Part shown: positions 11,894-21,636 of the stretch, piece by piece
Layout: each line of letters opens with the position of its first letter
Numbering within the stretch: the stretch's first letter is position 1
From: GCA-2715645 sp042095375
GTDB taxonomy: Bacteria; Bacteroidota; Bacteroidia; Cytophagales; MED-G16
DNA: 64,000 bases
Reading direction: 5' to 3'
Assembly (NCBI GenBank): GCA_042095375.1
Contig: JBELBJ010000005.1
Coordinates: 10,314-74,313, forward strand
The notes under the pieces: model-generated
Told to the model about the DNA's origin: nothing
Seen by the model: only the letters and a program-made list of their open reading frames with translations
The model's database searches: none
Made by a program: the position numbers and the translations under genes

Positions 11894-14143
11894 TTAAATG
11901 TTTAACCAATAATTAATTTTAAAAGCAAAAGATCTACTTTTTAAGTTCATAAATAAGGGATTTTCAGCGTAATAATTATCTGTATATACTAAATAAATAT
12001 CAGATAGTGGTTGAAATCTCCATTGGAACCTAGCATTGATATTTATGTTATCAATTTGATTGTTATATTGAAGGTAAGTACTTAGAAATAAATCTTTTGT
12101 AAAACTCAAATTAATCTTTGAACTAAGCGTAAGAAATTGTGCGTCTGAATATGGAGAAGGAAATTCTAGATCATTAAATTGAGAACTTAAAGAAACATTA
12201 AAATTAGGAGGTAATTTATATGTTACAGTACCACCTAAAGTTCTTATTTTTCCATTAAAAAAGCCTCCTAATTTTCCATTTAAACTTAAAGAAGTCTTTT
12301 TCCTACCATTAGATCTAAAATAAAAAGTATAATTAGAATAATTATAATCACTTAAAGCAGGTAATGGTTCGCCGTCAGAACGAGAAGGATCAAAATCATA
12401 TAATAATTTAGTATATATACGATTGTTTTTTATTGTTATATTGGCATCGCTCCTAAATCTAACATTATAATCTATATCTATATCATAATCCGTAGTGCCA
12501 TTTGTTGGATCAAAATACATTTCGTAGTCAATTTCAGGTCCATGGCTATTTACTGAGCTTTTTTTAGGATAAAAAATATATTTCGCCGATGGACTTAAAA
12601 ACATAAAATCTTTTCTAGGGACAAAACCAACTTCTGGGTTGTAATTTTCACCTACTGCCCAAAAATAGGTTGTAGCCTGGAATTCAGGAGATTTATAACT
12701 AAAATTAGCACCATAAGAAGATCTGTCTTTATATTTCTGTTTTTCCAAGGATTGGTGATAATATACTTCAGAGTTCCATCGAGTATCTTTACTTTTTATT
12801 TTAGATTCAAATCCAAAAACTCTATTGAAATGATTTAAATCTATACTATAACTATCTTCAGTTGGATTAAAAGTTGCATTCTTATTAACTAAAAATGCTA
12901 AAATTTTAGAGTTTGTTAAAATCTTTTTTTCAAGAACAGCCATTCCATAGTTAAAAGAAGGAATACCGCTAGACTTTAATCTTGCAGTCTGCATATTTAA
13001 TACTCCTATCCTTAAACCCTCATTTATTTTTCCAGCAAATTTAGCTCCATAAATTATTGGATTTTGAACGTATTGATTTGTTGTTGTATCTTTAGCTATA
13101 CCTATTCGTCTTGTAAACATAGGTTTTGTTGATCTTGAACCTAAATCAGTAAATAAATCTGCATTATCAATAAAAAATTCTCTTTTTTCAGGATAAAATA
13201 ATTCAAACCTTGTCAAGTTAGTTCGTTGTTCATCTACCTCTACTTGAGAAAAATCTGGATTGAAAGTTAAATCTAGATTTAAAGATGAACTTAGACTTAA
13301 TTTTACATCTAGTCCCGCATCTATATCAAAATTTGTTGAAACTGGAGATGTAGTTTTATTTTTCAAACCTGACCCAGAAACATATGGAACTAATACAAAA
13401 TTTTTTGATGATTTTCCTAATGGGTATTCAAATTCTAGTGTTCCTGTCAATGAAAGGTTCCCCTGTGATTTCCCTAAGGGTACTGCAGTCCATGCCGATC
13501 GCTCATTTATTTTACTATTACCTCTATATACCTGTAAATTCCAAATCTTACTTCCAGTTTGATACCTTATTGAATTTAAAGGAATTTTAAATTCACATAA
13601 CCAATATCCGTCATGGATTTTAGTGCCAGAATACCATTTTGTATTCCAATTAACATTAAACCAAGATATGCCCCTACCGGGAGAATAACTTCCTTCTCCT
13701 CCATCTGAAACTAATGCTTCCCTTTGAATTCCAAAAGGGGATAAAGCAAAATTAAAAGCATTTGACTCATCAAGAAATGTATCAAACATGAAAGCTATGT
13801 AATCAATTGAACCTCCAAAAAAATCTCTTTTTAAATCTCCAACCATGAATTTCTTTTCAGGAAGATCCTCCAATTTTGCTAACATATATAAATACTTATC
13901 ATCATATGCTATTCTAAATTCGGTATCTAATTCAGCTGATATTGAATCTCTAGGGCTTGTTTGAAAGAAGTTTGATTTTGATTCCGCTTCCTTCCAAAAA
14001 TTTTCATTCATCTCACCATCTAAAACAATTTCTTCATTTATTTTTTTAGCGAAAATTCTTTTTTCATCTACAATTTGAGACAATAGTGAGGAGTTAATCA
14101 AACTAAGAAAAAAAGCAACTATGATATATTTTGAATTTATCAT
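11894..14143 (-). CDS. DUF5916 outer-membrane protein with N-terminal CBM9-like domain
   Basis: A 749-residue protein with a Sec signal peptide ending near SLLSQ. Residues about 28-215 resemble a family 9 carbohydrate-binding-like beta-sandwich (VLDGEMNENFWKEA, then FRIAYDDKYLYMLAKLED). The rest has the alternating strands of a DUF5916 beta-barrel, with PEKREFFIDNADLF as a family landmark and an aromatic-rich C-terminal strand ending KINYWLNI. Such proteins are common and often highly expressed in marine Bacteroidota, but their substrate is unknown. It lies between secDF and the TRAP binding protein on the same strand and could be co-transcribed with the latter. Confidence 0.85.
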   Translation of the reverse strand: MINSKYIIVAFFLSLINSSLLSQIVDEKRIFAKKINEEIVLDGEMNENFWKEAESKSNFFQTSPRDSISAELDTEFRIAYDDKYLYMLAKLEDLPEKKFMVGDLKRDFFGGSIDYIAFMFDTFLDESNAFNFALSPFGIQREALVSDGGEGSYSPGRGISWFNVNWNTKWYSGTKIHDGYWLCEFKIPLNSIRYQTGSKIWNLQVYRGNSKINERSAWTAVPLGKSQGNLSLTGTLEFEYPLGKSSKNFVLVPYVSGSGLKNKTTSPVSTNFDIDAGLDVKLSLSSSLNLDLTFNPDFSQVEVDEQRTNLTRFELFYPEKREFFIDNADLFTDLGSRSTKPMFTRRIGIAKDTTTNQYVQNPIIYGAKFAGKINEGLRIGVLNMQTARLKSSGIPSFNYGMAVLEKKILTNSKILAFLVNKNATFNPTEDSYSIDLNHFNRVFGFESKIKSKDTRWNSEVYYHQSLEKQKYKDRSSYGANFSYKSPEFQATTYFWAVGENYNPEVGFVPRKDFMFLSPSAKYIFYPKKSSVNSHGPEIDYEMYFDPTNGTTDYDIDIDYNVRFRSDANITIKNNRIYTKLLYDFDPSRSDGEPLPALSDYNYSNYTFYFRSNGRKKTSLSLNGKLGGFFNGKIRTLGGTVTYKLPPNFNVSLSSQFNDLEFPSPYSDAQFLTLSSKINLSFTKDLFLSTYLQYNNQIDNININARFQWRFQPLSDIYLVYTDNYYAENPLFMNLKSRSFAFKINYWLNI

Positions 14144-14202
14144 AAATCAGTTTTACGAAATTATATTGTTATTGTTATAAAAATTTTTTCAAAAATAGTT
14201 TT

Positions 14203-17175
14203 TTATTTTTTATAAAGCTCTACCATGATTGGGGTAGCTACAAAAACAGATGAATAAGTACCAATCAAAATTCCAATTAATAATGCAAATGAAAACCCTC
14301 CTAGCGAAGGACCGCCAAATAAAAACAGGACTAATACAACAATAAAAGTTGTCATTGAAGTAATGATCGTTCTACTTAAAGTTTTATTAATTGATTCGTT
14401 AACTAATGGAATTAAATTTCCACCTACTTTTAACCCCATTGTTTCTCTAATTCTATCAAATACTACGACTGTATCATTTATTGAATAACCTATTATCGTT
14501 AAAATTGCAGCTATAAATACTTGATCAACTTCATAGGATAAACCAAAGAAATTAGCAATAGAAAATGCAGATAAAACAAAAAGGGTATCATGAAGAAGCG
14601 CTACAACAGCTCCAGTAGAAAACTGCCATTTTCTAAATCGTATTAAAATATATAAGAAAATGACAAGTAATGCTAAAACTCCAGATAAATAGGACGAATT
14701 TTTAATATCATCTGCAATTGTTGCTCCTACTTTTGAAGAACTTGAAATAGTAAAGTTTTTATCATCTACTCGAGAATCATCTTCAACAAAAGATTTATTT
14801 GTAAACTGTTCTAATCCTTTTATAAGTTGGGTTTTAACATTTAAATCAGCATTATCTGATTCATCATCAATCAAATAGGATGTTGTTACCTTAAAGGTTG
14901 TACTGTTACCAAAAGTTTTTACTTCTACACCTTTGCTATCAAAAACTGGTAAGAGTGATGTTTCCATTTCAGATGTATTATATGGCTCATCAAAAGATAC
15001 TACATATGATCTTCCCCCCTTAAAATCAACCCCCAATACAAGACCCTTAATTATATAACAAATTATTCCAAAAGAAATAAAAGAGCTAGAAAAAACATAT
15101 GCAATTTTTCTCTTAGATAAAAAGTCAAAATTCATTTTTGACATAAAATTTCTACTAAATGAAAAAGAAAAGTTTAGATTACTATTTTCTCCTTTTTTAC
15201 TCAGGTATTCAACAATTACTCTTGTTATAAATACTGCCGAAAAGAAAGAACAAATAATTCCTATAATTAAAGTAACTGCAAATCCTTTTACAGGACCTTG
15301 TCCTAAACTATATAAAATTATACCTACTAAAAGAGTTGTTGCATTAGCATCTATAATAGATGTATATGCTTTGTTATACCCACTTGAAATTGCCTGTTTT
15401 AATATAGCACCATTTCTTAATTCCTCTTTGATTCTTTCAAAAATTAGAACATTAGCATCAATTGACATACCAATTGTAAGAACAATTCCAGCTATTCCAG
15501 GTAAAGTTAGTGAAGCTGACAATTGAGCAAGAATTCCTAGGATGAAAAATATATTAAAAAATAAAGCAACATTAGCTACAAAGCCTCCTCTAGCATAATA
15601 AAATATCATAAATAGAATTACAATAATTAGACCTGATAAAATAGATTTAATACCTTGTTGCTGGGCAACCTTACCTAACGTAGGGCCAATAACTACATCT
15701 TCAACAATTGTTGTTGGAGCTGGTAAAGTACCTGCCTTTAGTATATTAGCTAAATCTTGTGCTTCATCTATAGTAAAATTTCCTGTAATTTGCGAATTCC
15801 CATTAGGAATCTCATTCTGAACAACTGGAGCAGAATAGACATAGTTATCAAGAACTATTGCAATTCTCCTATTAATATTATTAGATGTCAGCTTTCTCCA
15901 TAATTTTGCTCCATTTGCATTCATCTGCATTGATATAGATGGTCTTGATCCTTGGTCTAAATCTTGCCTTGCGTCAGAAATAACTTCTCCTGTTAGAGGT
16001 GCTCTACCTCCTCTAGAAATTTTTATAGCAAAAAGTTGAAGAACATCATCTTCATTTTCTAAATCTATATTTTCAGTATCAAATGGTTTTACCGCCCATA
16101 AAAATTTAAGAGTTGGAGGTACAAGTAATTTTACTTGATCATCATTTAAAATATTATTAATAGTAATTGTGTCTTTAACATTATAGAATAATCCGCCAAA
16201 TTCGGATTTCATCAATGAAAAAAGAGGAGAGGAAATTGAATTTTGTAATGAATCCAAAACATTATCGCCAATTGACGAAGTATCAGAAGTTGATAATGAT
16301 GGATCATCTGAATCTACTAATAAATTAGCTAAATCCTGGCCTTCACTTAAATCATTATTTGTTTCATCTAAACTTATTTGATCTTCTTTGGATAAAATAT
16401 ATTGATTGATTAAAGATAAAGTCCTTGTAACTTCCGGTTCATTAAGCTCAGAAACCTCCCAGAACTCTAGCTTTGCGACTCCCTGCAATATTTTTCTAAT
16501 TCTTTCTGGATTATCAACCCCTGGTAATTCTATTTGAATTCTACCGGTTCCTTGTAGTCTTTGAATATTTGGCTGAGATGTTCCAAATCTATCAATCCTT
16601 GTTCTAAGAATATTAAAAGATCTATCAATTGCATTTTCAACTTCAAAATTTATAATGTCCAGAATTTCATCGTCTGATGAATCAAAATCTATTCTCCCTC
16701 TATTTGAAACTGTAGAAAAGATTAATGCTAAATTTTTTTGAGGTGAAATTTGTTTAAATTCTTCATAAAACTCATCAACAAAATTTAATTGAGTCCCCTT
16801 AATATTTTCTTTTGCATTATTTAATGCTTGATTGAAATCTATATCTCGATTATTTCCAGATAAACCTTTAACAATATCGATTGGAGAAACTTCTAAAGTA
16901 ACATGCATTCCTCCTTGTAAATCCAATCCTAAGTTAAGTTCTGTTTCTTTTATTTCTTTAAAAGTAAAGTCTTTAATAAAACTATAAACAGGAATATTCC
17001 AAATAGAATCTAAATATTTTTGCTTTTTATTAAAGTTGATATTACCACTTTCATCTCTAGAAAACTCAGAAGCTTCGTCCTGTATATTTTGTGATACAAA
17101 AGTAAATTGTAGATAGTAAATTGATAAAAATGAAATCAATAAGGTAAGAAATACTATGAAGCCTTTATTTTTCAT
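14203..17175 (-). CDS. secDF: Protein translocase subunit SecDF (fused)
   Basis: A single 990-residue SecD-SecF fusion, as is normal in Bacteroidota. It forms the accessory proton-driven part of the Sec translocon that pulls proteins through SecYEG. Visible landmarks are the N-terminal helix, LGLDLQGGMHVTLEV near residue 83, a periplasmic P1 region containing a low-complexity Asp/Ser-rich insertion (about residues 270-310), the SecD membrane block with GIVLTIGMSIDANVLIFERIKEE, and the SecF half starting near residue 690 with LGVDFKGGRSYVVSF and TIIGYSINDTVVVFDRIRE. A TACTTTTG promoter box lies 27 bases upstream. secA is in the same window but about 27 kb away. Confidence 0.97.
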   Translation of the reverse strand: MKNKGFIVFLTLLISFLSIYYLQFTFVSQNIQDEASEFSRDESGNINFNKKQKYLDSIWNIPVYSFIKDFTFKEIKETELNLGLDLQGGMHVTLEVSPIDIVKGLSGNNRDIDFNQALNNAKENIKGTQLNFVDEFYEEFKQISPQKNLALIFSTVSNRGRIDFDSSDDEILDIINFEVENAIDRSFNILRTRIDRFGTSQPNIQRLQGTGRIQIELPGVDNPERIRKILQGVAKLEFWEVSELNEPEVTRTLSLINQYILSKEDQISLDETNNDLSEGQDLANLLVDSDDPSLSTSDTSSIGDNVLDSLQNSISSPLFSLMKSEFGGLFYNVKDTITINNILNDDQVKLLVPPTLKFLWAVKPFDTENIDLENEDDVLQLFAIKISRGGRAPLTGEVISDARQDLDQGSRPSISMQMNANGAKLWRKLTSNNINRRIAIVLDNYVYSAPVVQNEIPNGNSQITGNFTIDEAQDLANILKAGTLPAPTTIVEDVVIGPTLGKVAQQQGIKSILSGLIIVILFMIFYYARGGFVANVALFFNIFFILGILAQLSASLTLPGIAGIVLTIGMSIDANVLIFERIKEELRNGAILKQAISSGYNKAYTSIIDANATTLLVGIILYSLGQGPVKGFAVTLIIGIICSFFSAVFITRVIVEYLSKKGENSNLNFSFSFSRNFMSKMNFDFLSKRKIAYVFSSSFISFGIICYIIKGLVLGVDFKGGRSYVVSFDEPYNTSEMETSLLPVFDSKGVEVKTFGNSTTFKVTTSYLIDDESDNADLNVKTQLIKGLEQFTNKSFVEDDSRVDDKNFTISSSSKVGATIADDIKNSSYLSGVLALLVIFLYILIRFRKWQFSTGAVVALLHDTLFVLSAFSIANFFGLSYEVDQVFIAAILTIIGYSINDTVVVFDRIRETMGLKVGGNLIPLVNESINKTLSRTIITSMTTFIVVLVLFLFGGPSLGGFSFALLIGILIGTYSSVFVATPIMVELYKK

Positions 17176-17201
17176 TAAATAAATCTATTTTTTTTTGACG
17201 A

Positions 17202-17209
17202 CAAAAGTA
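17202..17209 (-). promoter_or_regulatory. Promoter -7 box (TACTTTTG) of secDF
   Basis: TACTTTTG on the minus strand matches TAnnTTTG, located in the 50-base gap between udk and secDF, and suggests secDF has its own promoter although udk reads in the same direction. Confidence 0.5.
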
Positions 17210-17225
17210 TGGAATATATATCAAA

Positions 17226-17861
17226 TTAACTAAGACGTGATTTATATTTATTAAAATCATTCATTAAGAAGTTTTCAAGCTTACTGACAGATAATTCAAT
17301 ACTTTTGTCATTTTTAATTACTAAGTTAGACTCATTTTTATATGGTTCAGTAAATTTTTTAAAAGCAGGAATCACATGATTCTTGTATCTATACTCTACG
17401 TCATTTTTGTCATATCCTCTTTCATGAAAATCTCTATCTAACCTCCTTTTTATCATAAGATTTAACTCTGCATCTATAAAAACTCTTGAAGTAAATAAAC
17501 TATCTATTTTGTTATAATGGAAAACAAATAACCCCTCAACTATAATTATTGGATTAGAGATGATCTTTTTTTTGACAGATTTTAATTTTGGATTATTATA
17601 ATTATACTCAAAATATTCTACATTATTTCCTTTAATTAGATTAATGATATCATTATAAAACTTTATTTGATCAATAGATTCTGGTAAATCAAAATTGTGA
17701 AAACCGTTTACATCAATTAATTGGGAATCTCTTTTTTTATAATAATTATCCTGAGAAATTATTGAAATTAAATTGCTATTTATTTCTTTTGATAATTTTT
17801 TGAGAATCTCAGATTTACCAGAACCACTAGAGCCAGAAACACCTAAAACATATCTTTTCAT
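17226..17861 (-). CDS. udk: Uridine kinase
   Basis: A 211-residue P-loop kinase that phosphorylates uridine (and usually cytidine) in pyrimidine salvage. The Walker A motif is GVSGSSGSGKSEI at residues 7-19. A QDNYYKK motif, the HNFDLPESID substrate region, a VEGLFVFH Walker B-like strand and the RRLDRDFHERG lid arginines all fit the uridine kinase/phosphoribulokinase-like family. It is the last gene of an operon running from the DHH phosphoesterase through three FKBP proteins and rdgB, separated from rdgB by only 4 bases. Confidence 0.92.
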   Translation of the reverse strand: MKRYVLGVSGSSGSGKSEILKKLSKEINSNLISIISQDNYYKKRDSQLIDVNGFHNFDLPESIDQIKFYNDIINLIKGNNVEYFEYNYNNPKLKSVKKKIISNPIIIVEGLFVFHYNKIDSLFTSRVFIDAELNLMIKRRLDRDFHERGYDKNDVEYRYKNHVIPAFKKFTEPYKNESNLVIKNDKSIELSVSKLENFLMNDFNKYKSRLS

Positions 17862-17865
17862 AAAA

Positions 17866-18438
17866 TTATTTGTTAAGTAAAAACGTGTTTAACTTTTCAA
17901 TAGCTTTTTTTCTATGAGAAATTTTATTTTTAGCTTCAGCATTCATTTGAGCAAAGGTTATGTCATAACCTTGAGGAATAAAAATAGAATCATAACCAAA
18001 ACCAAAATTACCAATAGGGTGATATGAAATTTTTCCGTTAACTGATCCATCAAAAAAATAAACTTTAGAATCTAGATATAAAGTTATAATTGTTCTAAAT
18101 TGAGCGTTCCTATTCTTGGAGTTTTTCATTTTTTTTAAAACTAAATCAATATTATCTTCTGAATTACTTCTGTTTCCTGCATATCTAGCAGAATAAACAC
18201 CGGGTTCTCCATTAAGCAAATCAATTTCTAATCCTGTATCATCAGCAAAACAATCTATATTGAATTTCTTATAAATAAATTTTGCCTTTAATTGTGAATT
18301 CTCTTTTAAAGAAGATCCCGTTTCTAAAATATCTTTATAAAAGCCAATGTCTTCTAATGAAATGATTTTAATATTTTTTAAAATTGAAGAAACTTCTGAA
18401 AGTTTATTCTTATTGTTTGTGACAAAACAGAGTTTCAT
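17866..18438 (-). CDS. rdgB: XTP/dITP diphosphatase (RdgB/HAM1 family)
   Basis: A 190-residue house-cleaning enzyme that hydrolyses non-canonical purine triphosphates (ITP, dITP, XTP) to the monophosphate and pyrophosphate. The N-terminal TNNKNKLSEV nucleotide-binding motif, FADDTGLEIDLLNGEPGVYSARYAG with the catalytic Asp, FGYDSIF near the C-terminus and the final SHRKKA match the family. Its ATG overlaps the stop of the upstream FKBP gene by one base, so the two are translationally coupled. Confident call. Confidence 0.96.
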   Translation of the reverse strand: MKLCFVTNNKNKLSEVSSILKNIKIISLEDIGFYKDILETGSSLKENSQLKAKFIYKKFNIDCFADDTGLEIDLLNGEPGVYSARYAGNRSNSEDNIDLVLKKMKNSKNRNAQFRTIITLYLDSKVYFFDGSVNGKISYHPIGNFGFGYDSIFIPQGYDITFAQMNAEAKNKISHRKKAIEKLNTFLLNK

Positions 18439-19064
18439 TACTTTCTAATTTTGAGAAGATGAATCTCAAATATTAAAATAGAATTTCCTGGTATTACAGG
18501 AAAATTAGAATTTCCATCTTTTCCATAGGCAGTACCTGAAGGTAAAATTATGGTGAATTTACCATTTTCATCTACTGAGGGCATAATTTCACCTATTGAT
18601 TTTTTTAAATGATTAATTAAAGTCAAATAACCATGAAGAGAATTCAGTCCAAAATATCTACCATCAGTGGTATAAGTAAAAGCAATTGGAACGTATTCAT
18701 TAGTATTAATAAATATATCATTGGATTCTGCAATTGTTTTACTATTTGTGTCAAAAATTGAAAAAGTGGTATCATTCATATAATAGCCATTAATATTTAT
18801 TGAAAGAATATTATTATTTTCTGGGAAAATATCATTCCCTTTTTTAGTAATAGAGTATTTAACACCATTATCAAGAGTAAAAATGTTTTTCAAATCAACA
18901 CTATCTATATATTTATTAATTAATACAGCATCTTTAGAAACCTGATTTATAGAATCTAGTTCTATCTTTTCTGGATCATCAACTTCAACATATTCTATGT
19001 CTAGATCACATGAAAAAAATGAAATAATTAAGATTAAAAAAATGTGCTTAATATTCTTTAACAT
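18438..19064 (-). CDS. Degenerate FKBP-type lipoprotein
   Basis: A 208-residue lipoprotein (signal peptide ending LIISFFSC, Cys 19). The C-terminal half keeps the end of the FKBP fold (KFTIILPSGTAYGKDG and VIPGNSILIFEIHLL), but the region that normally holds the FD pair and the active-site Trp is rewritten (GLNSLHGYLTLINHL). Isomerase activity is therefore doubtful, and a binding or chaperone role is more likely. It is the third of three consecutive FKBP-type genes and overlaps both neighbours by one base. Related proteins in gliding Flavobacteria include GldI, but I cannot assign this one to GldI from sequence alone. Confidence 0.75.
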   Translation of the reverse strand: MLKNIKHIFLILIISFFSCDLDIEYVEVDDPEKIELDSINQVSKDAVLINKYIDSVDLKNIFTLDNGVKYSITKKGNDIFPENNNILSININGYYMNDTTFSIFDTNSKTIAESNDIFINTNEYVPIAFTYTTDGRYFGLNSLHGYLTLINHLKKSIGEIMPSVDENGKFTIILPSGTAYGKDGNSNFPVIPGNSILIFEIHLLKIRK

Positions 19065-19573
19065 TACTTTACATCTACTAAATCCATTGCAAAAACTAAA
19101 ACAGAGTTTGGAGGAATTGTACTAGAACTTGGTGGAGATTTACCATAACCCAATGAAGAAGGAAGTAAAAAAATACCGGCCCCCTCTTTATCTAATAATC
19201 TAGTCCCTTCTTCCCAACCTTGAATTACAACACCTTGTCCTAAAATAAATTCAAAAGGAAGATCAGAATTACTTTTATCAAATTGTTGGCCATTCAAAAA
19301 TTGACCAACATAATGAACATATAATGTATCTCCCAAAGTAGGGTATTTACCTGTTCCTGTTTCTGTAATTTTATAATGCAGCCCAGTTGATGTTTCTGAA
19401 AATCCAGACAAATTATTTTCTTTTATATATCCCTTTATTCTACTAATGTCATAAGTTAACTGTTCAGAGGAAGTTCTTGAAATAACATCATTACCTTCTT
19501 CACATGTAAATAGAAAAAAAATAATAACAACTAAACAAAAACTTTTTAAAGCTTGAATAATTAGCCTATCCAT
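19064..19573 (-). CDS. FKBP-type peptidyl-prolyl cis-trans isomerase, lipoprotein
   Basis: A 169-residue protein with a hydrophobic N-terminus ending in the lipobox LFTC (Cys 24). It has a complete FKBP domain from about residue 75: LYVHYVGQFLNGQQFD, VIQGWEEG with the conserved Trp, LPSSLGYG and PPNSVLVFAMDLVDV. It probably folds prolyl-peptide substrates in the periplasm or at the outer membrane. It is the middle gene of three FKBP paralogs, 5 bases after the first and overlapping the third by one base. It could be the GldI-like member of the group, but this is a guess from context. Confidence 0.88.
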   Translation of the reverse strand: MDRLIIQALKSFCLVVIIFFLFTCEEGNDVISRTSSEQLTYDISRIKGYIKENNLSGFSETSTGLHYKITETGTGKYPTLGDTLYVHYVGQFLNGQQFDKSNSDLPFEFILGQGVVIQGWEEGTRLLDKEGAGIFLLPSSLGYGKSPPSSSTIPPNSVLVFAMDLVDVK

Positions 19574-19578
19574 TTTAT

Positions 19579-20484
19579 TTACTCGAAATCAATTAATTCA
19601 ACTTCAAAAATTAAAATTGCATTTCCTGGTATAACTCCTCCAGCACCATTAGGTCCATAACCGAGAGGACTAGGAATATATAGAGTCGCTTTTGCACCCT
19701 TACTTAAATAGCCAATTCCTTCATCCCAACCAGAAATTACCATTCCAACACCTAAATCAAAAGAAAATGGTTCTCCCCTATCAAGAGAGCTATCAAATTT
19801 CTGTCCGTCCAATAATGTTCCTGTATAATGTACTTTAACTTTTGAACCAACAGAAGGTTTATTTCCATCTCCTTTTTCAGTGATAACATATCTTAAACCA
19901 GATTCTGCTGATATAGCATCAATATTGTTTGATTTTAAATAATTATCTAAGATTTCTAAATCTATAGATAATTGGTCTTCATTTTGTTTATTCATTTCAT
20001 TTTGCATTTTTTCATATTGTTCTTTTTGATACTCTTGAAATTCTTCTTTATTCATTATTTCAGTTACTCCACAATAAAATGTTAAAGGCTTATCTTTAAT
20101 AGAATCTGGTATAGAACCAGCAGAAGGAGAATTAGCATAAAAATCTTCAGTAGAAATATCAAATTTCACACTATCTCCCCTCTTTAATAAGTTTATTACT
20201 TCATAAATTATACCATTATAATCCCAGGTAGAATCTTTCATTAAAACAACTGGATCATCACCAACTTTTCTAAGTAACTCCATGCCCTCATGATCATTAT
20301 ATACTAAATTGAAAATAATAATATTTCCATCTTCAAGATTCTTTCCTTCACCTTTTTTAAGGTAATTAATTTCTATTCCGCTTGCAGTAGTTTGTACAGA
20401 ATTCGTATTAAAAAAAACTGAATAAATGATTAATCCTGCAACAATCAAAATCAAAAAATATGGTAGGTTATTTATAGGATTCAT
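19579..20484 (-). CDS. FKBP-type peptidyl-prolyl isomerase with degenerate N-terminal FKBP-like domain, membrane-anchored
   Basis: A 301-residue protein with one N-terminal membrane segment (about residues 9-25) and no lipobox. Residues about 36-140 resemble an FKBP fold lacking the active-site motif. A charged helical linker follows (about 147-175, rich in Glu, Gln, Asn and Lys). The C-terminal domain is a textbook FKBP: VKVHYTGTLLDGQKFDSS, VISGWDEG, YIPSPLGYG and IPGNAILIFEVELIDF. The tandem arrangement of a worn-out and an intact domain is notable. It is the first of three FKBP genes, 18 bases after the DHH phosphoesterase. Confidence 0.88.
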   Translation of the reverse strand: MNPINNLPYFLILIVAGLIIYSVFFNTNSVQTTASGIEINYLKKGEGKNLEDGNIIIFNLVYNDHEGMELLRKVGDDPVVLMKDSTWDYNGIIYEVINLLKRGDSVKFDISTEDFYANSPSAGSIPDSIKDKPLTFYCGVTEIMNKEEFQEYQKEQYEKMQNEMNKQNEDQLSIDLEILDNYLKSNNIDAISAESGLRYVITEKGDGNKPSVGSKVKVHYTGTLLDGQKFDSSLDRGEPFSFDLGVGMVISGWDEGIGYLSKGAKATLYIPSPLGYGPNGAGGVIPGNAILIFEVELIDFE

Positions 20485-20502
20485 AAGTAATAAAATTTTG
20501 TA

Positions 20503-21501
20503 CTAATAGATTAATTTTTTTTTATTTGCTTTAACAAGTTTTAAAAATTTACTTAAAGCTACATTAAGATTTTCATCTAACCTTCCTCCAGCTGCATTTT
20601 TATGACCCCCTCCATTAAAATGTTTTTTTGCAAAATCATTAACTGAGAAGTTTCCAATTGATCTAAATGAAAACTTTATCAAATCTTTATCTTCAATTAT
20701 GATACAAGCCAAATTAACATTTTTAATTGAAAGAGCATAATTAACCAACCCCTCTGTATCTCCCTTTTTATATTTAAATCTTTTTAAATCATTTCTACTT
20801 AAAACAAAATATGCTGTATTATATTCCTCAAGAAAATTCAGTCGTTTTGAAATAGAAAATCCTAAAAGTTTGAGTTTATTTATAGAATTGTTATCATAAA
20901 TTAATCTATGAATTCTATTTATATCTACTCCTCTATCTATTAGATCAGCAACAATTCTATGAACTTTTGAGGAAGTAGAAGAAAATTTAAATGAACCTGT
21001 ATCTGTCATAATGCCTGCATAAAGACATTCAGAAATGGATTTGTCTAAATCTTTAATATTTCCTATCATATTAATAAAATCATAAATTAATTCACAAGTA
21101 GCAGCAGCTTTTGAAGAATGTAAGCTGTAATCGTAAAATTTTGATGGATTTGGATGATGATCAATTAATATTTTTTTTGATGAGCTTACGTTAATAATAT
21201 CTCCCAAATCAAATATTCTTTCTAAGCTATTGAAATCTAAACAAAAAATTAAATCTGAATTTAAAATGAGATCTTTAGATTTATTTTTTTCTTTATTAAA
21301 TACGATAACATTATCATTCCCTTTCATCCAGGTTAAAAAATTAGGATAATCATTGGGAACAATAACATATACATTATGTTTTTGTTTTTTTAAAAAATTA
21401 TATAACCCTAATGATGACCCTATAGCATCAGCATCGGGATTGAAATGAGTAGTAATTACTATATTTCTTTTTTTAGATAATATGTTTTTTAATTCCTTAA
21501 T
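20503..21501 (-). CDS. DHH/DHHA1 phosphoesterase (NrnA-like), start codon unclear
   Basis: The first in-frame ATG is at 21327, but the same frame is open upstream to 21543 and encodes the essential N-terminus: NIVITTHFNPDADAIGSSLGL with the metal-binding DHH-type Asp motif. The gene must therefore begin near 21500. The open stretch from 21543 contains no in-frame ATG, GTG or TTG; I chose the ATT at 21501 as the nearest plausible start. Downstream, DHHPNPSKF (the DHH motif), MTDTGSF and the C-terminal GGGHKNAAGG of DHHA1 identify a nanoRNase/pAp phosphatase-type enzyme that degrades short oligonucleotides or pAp. A one-base error in the A7 run near 21513 would instead restore a TTG start at 21526. 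It leads the FKBP-rdgB-udk operon and diverges from ndk. Confidence 0.85.
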   Translation of the reverse strand: MKELKNILSKKRNIVITTHFNPDADAIGSSLGLYNFLKKQKHNVYVIVPNDYPNFLTWMKGNDNVIVFNKEKNKSKDLILNSDLIFCLDFNSLERIFDLGDIINVSSSKKILIDHHPNPSKFYDYSLHSSKAAATCELIYDFINMIGNIKDLDKSISECLYAGIMTDTGSFKFSSTSSKVHRIVADLIDRGVDINRIHRLIYDNNSINKLKLLGFSISKRLNFLEEYNTAYFVLSRNDLKRFKYKKGDTEGLVNYALSIKNVNLACIIIEDKDLIKFSFRSIGNFSVNDFAKKHFNGGGHKNAAGGRLDENLNVALSKFLKLVKANKKKLIY

Positions 21502-21636
21502 AACTTTTTCTTTTTTTAGCTTGCAAAAGTGGGATAATTTTTTTTAAAAAAAAATTTTTTTTTTGAGTTAAGATTAAAATCATATTATAATATATATTTA
21601 AATAAATTTTTAAAATACTTAAAAACATAATTTATC

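Noticed and set aside
18438..20484. Gliding gene cluster (gldI) assigned by name
   Set aside because: FKBP lipoproteins here resemble the group, but none shows enough specific similarity, and no other gld gene is in the window.
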